Source: Roseovarius nubinhibens ISM
Lineage (GTDB): Bacteria; Pseudomonadota; Alphaproteobacteria; Rhodobacterales; Rhodobacteraceae
Reading direction: 5' to 3'
Assembly (NCBI RefSeq): GCF_000152625.1
Contig: NZ_CH724156.1
Coordinates: 1,372,966-1,436,965, forward strand
Length of the DNA: 64,000 nucleotides
Under the pieces are notes generated by a model. The model ran no database searches, was not told the DNA's origin, and saw nothing but the letters and a program-made list of their open reading frames with translations. The stretch's first letter is position 1; every line of letters starts with the position of its first letter. A program made the translations under genes and the position numbers. This document shows, piece by piece, positions 61,642 to 64,000 of this stretch.

Positions 61642-61698
61642 ATGATTATTGGGAAACAGGAGCAGCTGGTTAAGGATACGAGCGGGGTATTGGTTTAG
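61642..61698 (+). CDS. Putative 18-residue peptide (MIIGKQEQLVKDTSGVLV)
   Basis: Starts with ATG 3 bases after the exceptionally long SD AGAAAGGAGGTG and ends in TAG, which lies inside a perfect 7-bp hairpin. The peptide has no signal or membrane segment and I do not recognise it. A second frame (ATG 61614 to TAA 61673, 19 residues, MDNSQKGGANDYWETGAAG) overlaps it, with the SD inside. If translated, the peptide may serve as a leader, with ribosome position controlling the downstream anti-SD pairing. Confidence 0.4.
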   Translation: MIIGKQEQLVKDTSGVLV

Positions 61699-61772
61699 AA
61701 GGCAGCCCTTCTATATCGAGCCTGGTTCCAGGTGCCTTTTACGGACCTGCTTACCACCTCCGATTCTCGAGG

Positions 61773-61802
61773 CGGGCCCCCTAAGGGGGCTCGTTCCGTT
61801 TT
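61773..61802 (+). terminator. Intrinsic terminator upstream of arfB
   Basis: CGGGCCCCC (61773-61781) pairs with GGGGGCTCG (61785-61793) with one G-U, loop TAA, and tail TTCCGTTTT. It ends the structured RNA 28 bases before the arfB ATG, so arfB needs either readthrough or its own promoter. Confidence 0.82.
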
Positions 61803-61829
61803 GACCCCCTGTCTGCTAGACCCTGCGCC

Positions 61830-62252
61830 ATGCTGTATGTGACCGACGACATTTCGATAGAAGACTGGGAGCTGACAGAGCAATTTGTCCGGTCGAGCGG
61901 TCCCGGCGGGCAGAATGTGAACAAGGTCTCGACCGCGGTCGAGCTTCGGTTCGAGGCGGAACGCTCGCCCAACCTGCCCGATCCGGTGAAACGGCGGCTC
62001 AAGCGGCTGGCGGGGCGGCGCTGGACCGATGCGGGGACATTGGTCATCCAATGCGAGGAGACCCGCAGCCAGGCCCGCAATCGCGAGATCGCCCGGCAGC
62101 GTCTTGCCGAGTTGATCGCCAAGGCGGCGGTGAAACCCAAGCGGCGGATCCCGACGCGGCCGACGCTTGGATCGAAGAAACGGCGTCTCAAAGCCAAGAA
62201 AACGCGCGGCGAGGTCAAATCGCTGCGCGGCAAGGTCGATCCCGACGTCTAG
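61830..62252 (+). CDS. arfB: Peptidyl-tRNA hydrolase ArfB (ribosome rescue, YaeJ/ICT1 family)
   Basis: Releases peptides from ribosomes stalled without a stop codon. The 140-residue protein has the catalytic GGQ at residues 26-28 (SSGPGGQNVNKVST) and the Lys/Arg-rich C-terminal tail (KPKRRIPTRPTLGSKKRRLKAKKTRG in parts) that enters the empty mRNA channel. It lacks the codon-recognition domains of RF1 and RF2. The terminator right upstream makes its expression of interest. Confidence 0.95.
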   Translation: MLYVTDDISIEDWELTEQFVRSSGPGGQNVNKVSTAVELRFEAERSPNLPDPVKRRLKRLAGRRWTDAGTLVIQCEETRSQARNREIARQRLAELIAKAAVKPKRRIPTRPTLGSKKRRLKAKKTRGEVKSLRGKVDPDV

Positions 62253-62278
62253 CCGGGCTGATAATGTAACGTAAAATT

Positions 62279-62308
62279 TTGTAGCGTCTGTTTGACTGCC
62301 TATATATT
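62279..62308 (+). promoter_or_regulatory. Possible promoter of rnd
   Basis: TTGTAG (62279-62284), 16-18 bases, then TATATATT (62301-62308) in an AT-rich patch 30 bases before the rnd ATG. The form fits a housekeeping promoter and also resembles the TTG...CTATAT pattern of alphaproteobacterial RpoH. The sigma factor cannot be told. Confidence 0.45.
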
Positions 62309-62338
62309 CCCAGCGCAGCGGCGCGCATAAGGTTTGAT

Positions 62339-62950
62339 ATGACGAACACGGTTTATAAGGGCGATCTGCCCGATGATCTGGATCTCGGTCCCATCGTGGC
62401 GATTGATTGCGAAACCATGGGATTGCTGCCGCATCGCGACCGGCTCTGTGTTGTGCAGCTCTCGGGGGGCGATGGCCATGCGCATCTGGTGCAGGTGGCC
62501 AAGGGGCAGCGCACGGCGCCGAACCTCGTCCGGCTGTTGGAAAATCCCGATGTGCTCAAGCTGTTTCATTTCGGGCGGTTCGACATTGCCGCGATGCTGA
62601 ACGCCTTTGGCGCGGTGGCGGCGCCGGTCTATTGCACCAAGATCGCGAGCAAGCTGGTGCGGACCTATACCGACCGGCATGGGCTTCGGAACCTGTTGCA
62701 AGATCTGCTCGGCGTCGACATTTCCAAGCATCAGCAGAGCTCGGACTGGGGGCGGGCCGAGCTCAGCACGGCGCAGATCGATTATGCGGCGTCGGATGTT
62801 CTCTATCTCCACCGGCTGCGCGAGGCGCTCAACGTGCGGCTTCTGCGCGAAGAGCGGATGGAGATGGCGCAGGCCTGTTTCGATTTCCTGCCCATGCGGG
62901 CGCAGCTCGATCTGGCCGGCTGGCCGGACGACGATCTTTTCGCACATTGA
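62339..62950 (+). CDS. rnd: Ribonuclease D-type 3'-5' exonuclease (short form)
   Basis: DEDD-family exoribonuclease for tRNA 3' maturation. The 203-residue protein has Exo I VAIDCETMGL (Asp and Glu about residues 22-24), Exo II HFGRFDIAAM, and Exo III YAASDVLYLHRLR. The two HRDC domains of E. coli RNase D are absent, as is normal for the short alphaproteobacterial form. AAGG is the SD. It is followed 8 bases later by lptC on the same strand, a typical rnd-lptC-lptA order. Confidence 0.92.
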   Translation: MTNTVYKGDLPDDLDLGPIVAIDCETMGLLPHRDRLCVVQLSGGDGHAHLVQVAKGQRTAPNLVRLLENPDVLKLFHFGRFDIAAMLNAFGAVAAPVYCTKIASKLVRTYTDRHGLRNLLQDLLGVDISKHQQSSDWGRAELSTAQIDYAASDVLYLHRLREALNVRLLREERMEMAQACFDFLPMRAQLDLAGWPDDDLFAH

Positions 62951-62958
62951 GGGCGGGC

Positions 62959-63570
62959 GTGGCACAGGGAGAGTTTCATACGCGCTTTGTGGGCTGGATG
63001 AAGATCATCCTGCCGGTGATCGCGCTCGGCCTGTTGTCGACGCTGTTTCTGCTGTCGCGCACCGTTGATCCGACGCAGGACATTCCGGTGACCGAGGTCG
63101 ATCTCGAACAGCGGGCGCAGGATCAAGGCGCGAGCAACCCGAGCTTTTCCGGGGTGACGCAAGGCGGCGAACAGGTGACATTCGAGGCCGTCATGGTGCG
63201 CCCCGATCTCTCGGCCGATGGGCAGCTTCTGGCCGACCGGCCCAATGCCAAGATCACCCTCGAGGGCGGCACGGTGGTGACCGTCACCGCCGCCAATGGC
63301 CGCACCAGCCGCAACATGATGAGCGCAGAGCTCTTGGGCGAGGTGGTGGTAACCACTTCGCAGGGCTATCAACTCAACTCCAAGCGGATCGTGGCCGAGT
63401 TCGAGCCGCTGACCGTCGAAAGCCCCGGACCGGTGACCGGCAAAGGTCCGCCGGGGGATTTGGAGGCGGGTCGGATGCATCTTACGTCTTCTGAGGAAGA
63501 AGGCCGCACGCATTTGCTGTTCACCGGAGGGGTGAAACTGGTATATAAGCCGCGGGGAAACGAGGAATGA
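62959..63570 (+). CDS. lptC: LPS export protein LptC
   Basis: Bitopic inner-membrane component of the Lpt lipopolysaccharide bridge, passing LPS to LptA. From GTG 62959 (GAGGGC SD) it has 203 residues: N-terminal membrane helix (MKIILPVIALGLLSTLFLLSR, about residues 14-34) and a periplasmic beta-jellyroll. The start is inferred because relatives have about 12 residues before the helix; ATG 62998 would remove them. It overlaps lptA by 4 bases (ATGA). Confidence 0.88.
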   Translation: MAQGEFHTRFVGWMKIILPVIALGLLSTLFLLSRTVDPTQDIPVTEVDLEQRAQDQGASNPSFSGVTQGGEQVTFEAVMVRPDLSADGQLLADRPNAKITLEGGTVVTVTAANGRTSRNMMSAELLGEVVVTTSQGYQLNSKRIVAEFEPLTVESPGPVTGKGPPGDLEAGRMHLTSSEEEGRTHLLFTGGVKLVYKPRGNEE

Positions 63571-64000
63571 CTGCCGTGATCCGAACAGTTCTGACTGTCG
63601 CAGCACTGGGGCTGAGCGCCTCTTGGCTGTCTGCGCAGGCGCAAGGCACGCAAGTGGCCTTTGGCGCCTCGCCTCATTCGCGCGACCTGCCGGTCGAAGT
63701 GACCGCCGAAACGCTGTCGGTGGATCAAAAGGACGGCACGGCGATCTTTACCGGAGATGTGCTCATTGCGCAGGGCGATATGCGCCTGTCGGCCCCTTGG
63801 GTCAAAGTGCATTATCAGGAAGGCCAGTCCGAGATTGAAAAGCTCGAGGCCAAAGAGGGCGTGACCCTGGTCAGCGGCGCGGATGCCGCCGAGGCGCAGC
63901 AGGCCGATTACAATGTCTCCACCGGCATCATCACCATGGATGGCGATGTGCTGCTCGTGCAGGGCGCGAGCGCGATCACCGGTGATCAGATGTTCGTCGA
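63567..64000 (+). CDS. lptA: LPS transport periplasmic protein LptA (3' truncated by window)
   Basis: Forms the periplasmic LPS-conducting bridge between LptC and LptD. The first 144 residues are visible: a signal peptide (cleavage near SAQAQG, about residue 26), then the OstA jellyroll with repeating strands (VEVTAETLSVDQKDGTAIFTGDVLIAQGDMRLSA in parts). GAGGA precedes the ATG. The frame runs open to the window edge. lptB would be expected next. Confidence 0.92.
   Translation, partial: MTAVIRTVLTVAALGLSASWLSAQAQGTQVAFGASPHSRDLPVEVTAETLSVDQKDGTAIFTGDVLIAQGDMRLSAPWVKVHYQEGQSEIEKLEAKEGVTLVSGADAAEAQQADYNVSTGIITMDGDVLLVQGASAITGDQMFV

Larger units (their letters stand above)
61609..61802 (+). ncRNA. 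Putative structured small RNA / leader between yhhQ and arfB
   Basis: About 190 bases with successive hairpins and its own terminator. It carries AGAAAGGAGGTG (61627-61638), an SD complementary over 12 bases to an alphaproteobacterial-type 16S 3' end. Further down it carries CACCTCC (61755-61761), complementary to GGAGGTG of that SD. Local stems are TAGAAGG-CAGC-CCTTCTA (61696-61713, containing a stop codon) and CCTG-GTTC-CAGG (61721-61732). Two short overlapping reading frames start inside it. I do not recognise an RNA family. TTGACT (61579) lies upstream but lacks a -10 at normal spacing, so the 5' end is unknown and processing from yhhQ mRNA is possible. Confidence 0.55.

Noticed and set aside
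61609..61802. tmRNA (including two-piece alphaproteobacterial ssrA) as an explanation of the structured RNA
   Set aside because: No tRNA-Ala-like acceptor, no T-loop and no tag ending in ALAA/VAA-type residues were seen.

Overview
This 64 kb window is high-GC alphaproteobacterial chromosome, most likely Rhodobacterales (Roseobacter/Rhodobacter type). The evidence is gene order (hrcA-grpE; rph-rdgB-hemW; parB-parA-rsmG-mnmG-mnmE-rho-hemJ | maf-aroE-coaE-dnaQ; secB, fxsA, timA, mltA, smr; hslVU; trxA-addAB-murU-amgK-tsaE; regB/senC-regA; lptC-lptA), three perfect alphaproteobacterial parS sites, and an SD stretch matching an alphaproteobacterial-type 16S 3' end. I cannot name the species. No rRNA, tRNA, CRISPR array, prophage or insertion sequence was seen; almost every gene is a chromosomal core gene.

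Layout. 1-5456: 3' end of mutS, convergent hrcA-grpE, then a tightly overlapping rph-rdgB-hemW-DUF454 run. 5425-12844 (minus strand): chromosome-partitioning and ribosome/tRNA-maintenance genes (parB, parA, rsmG, mnmG, mnmE), then rho and hemJ. 12845-13237: the hemJ/maf intergenic region, with AT-rich tracts, DnaA-box-like 9-mers and GANTC sites, is the best oriC candidate. Gene direction flips there, and plus-strand G/C bias also seems to flip (C-rich to the left, G-rich to the right) regardless of coding strand. 13238-19394: maf-aroE-coaE-dnaQ, secB, fxsA, timA-mltA-smr. 19377-33288 (minus strand): an MFS carrier, hslVU, trxA, addAB, murU-amgK (peptidoglycan recycling), tsaE and a PAS-only DivL-like protein. 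33371-36135: the RegB/SenC/RegA redox cluster. 36186-44331: small secreted proteins, an HD hydrolase, ahcY, DUF922 and DUF2853 proteins, a PLP enzyme, a PPP phosphatase, a thiolase and an orphan sugar transferase. 44719-52227: pbpC and a bacterial alpha-2-macroglobulin. 52426-60824: a hybrid histidine kinase, yaaA, recQ, yggT, a thioesterase, a UMF1-family carrier and mepA. 60946-64000: a queuosine-precursor transporter, a small structured RNA with an unusually strong SD and a distal anti-SD, arfB, rnd, lptC and the start of lptA.

Genes work in several clear groups: origin/segregation (oriC candidate, three parS, ParAB), murein metabolism (MltA, AmgK, MurU, PbpC with A2M, MepA), double-strand break repair (AddAB, RecQ), heat shock/proteolysis (HrcA, GrpE, HslVU), and redox control (RegBA, SenC, TrxA). 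Most neighbouring same-strand genes overlap by exactly 4 or 8 bases, implying translational coupling.

The least explained signals are the RNA element at about 61609-61802, a dispersed approximately 45-70 bp intergenic repeat in three copies (766-814, 20671-20746, 43556-43617), two plus-strand hairpins with T-runs that terminate no visible gene (37411-37441, 57441-57480), and the 14-bp triplication upstream of ahcY.
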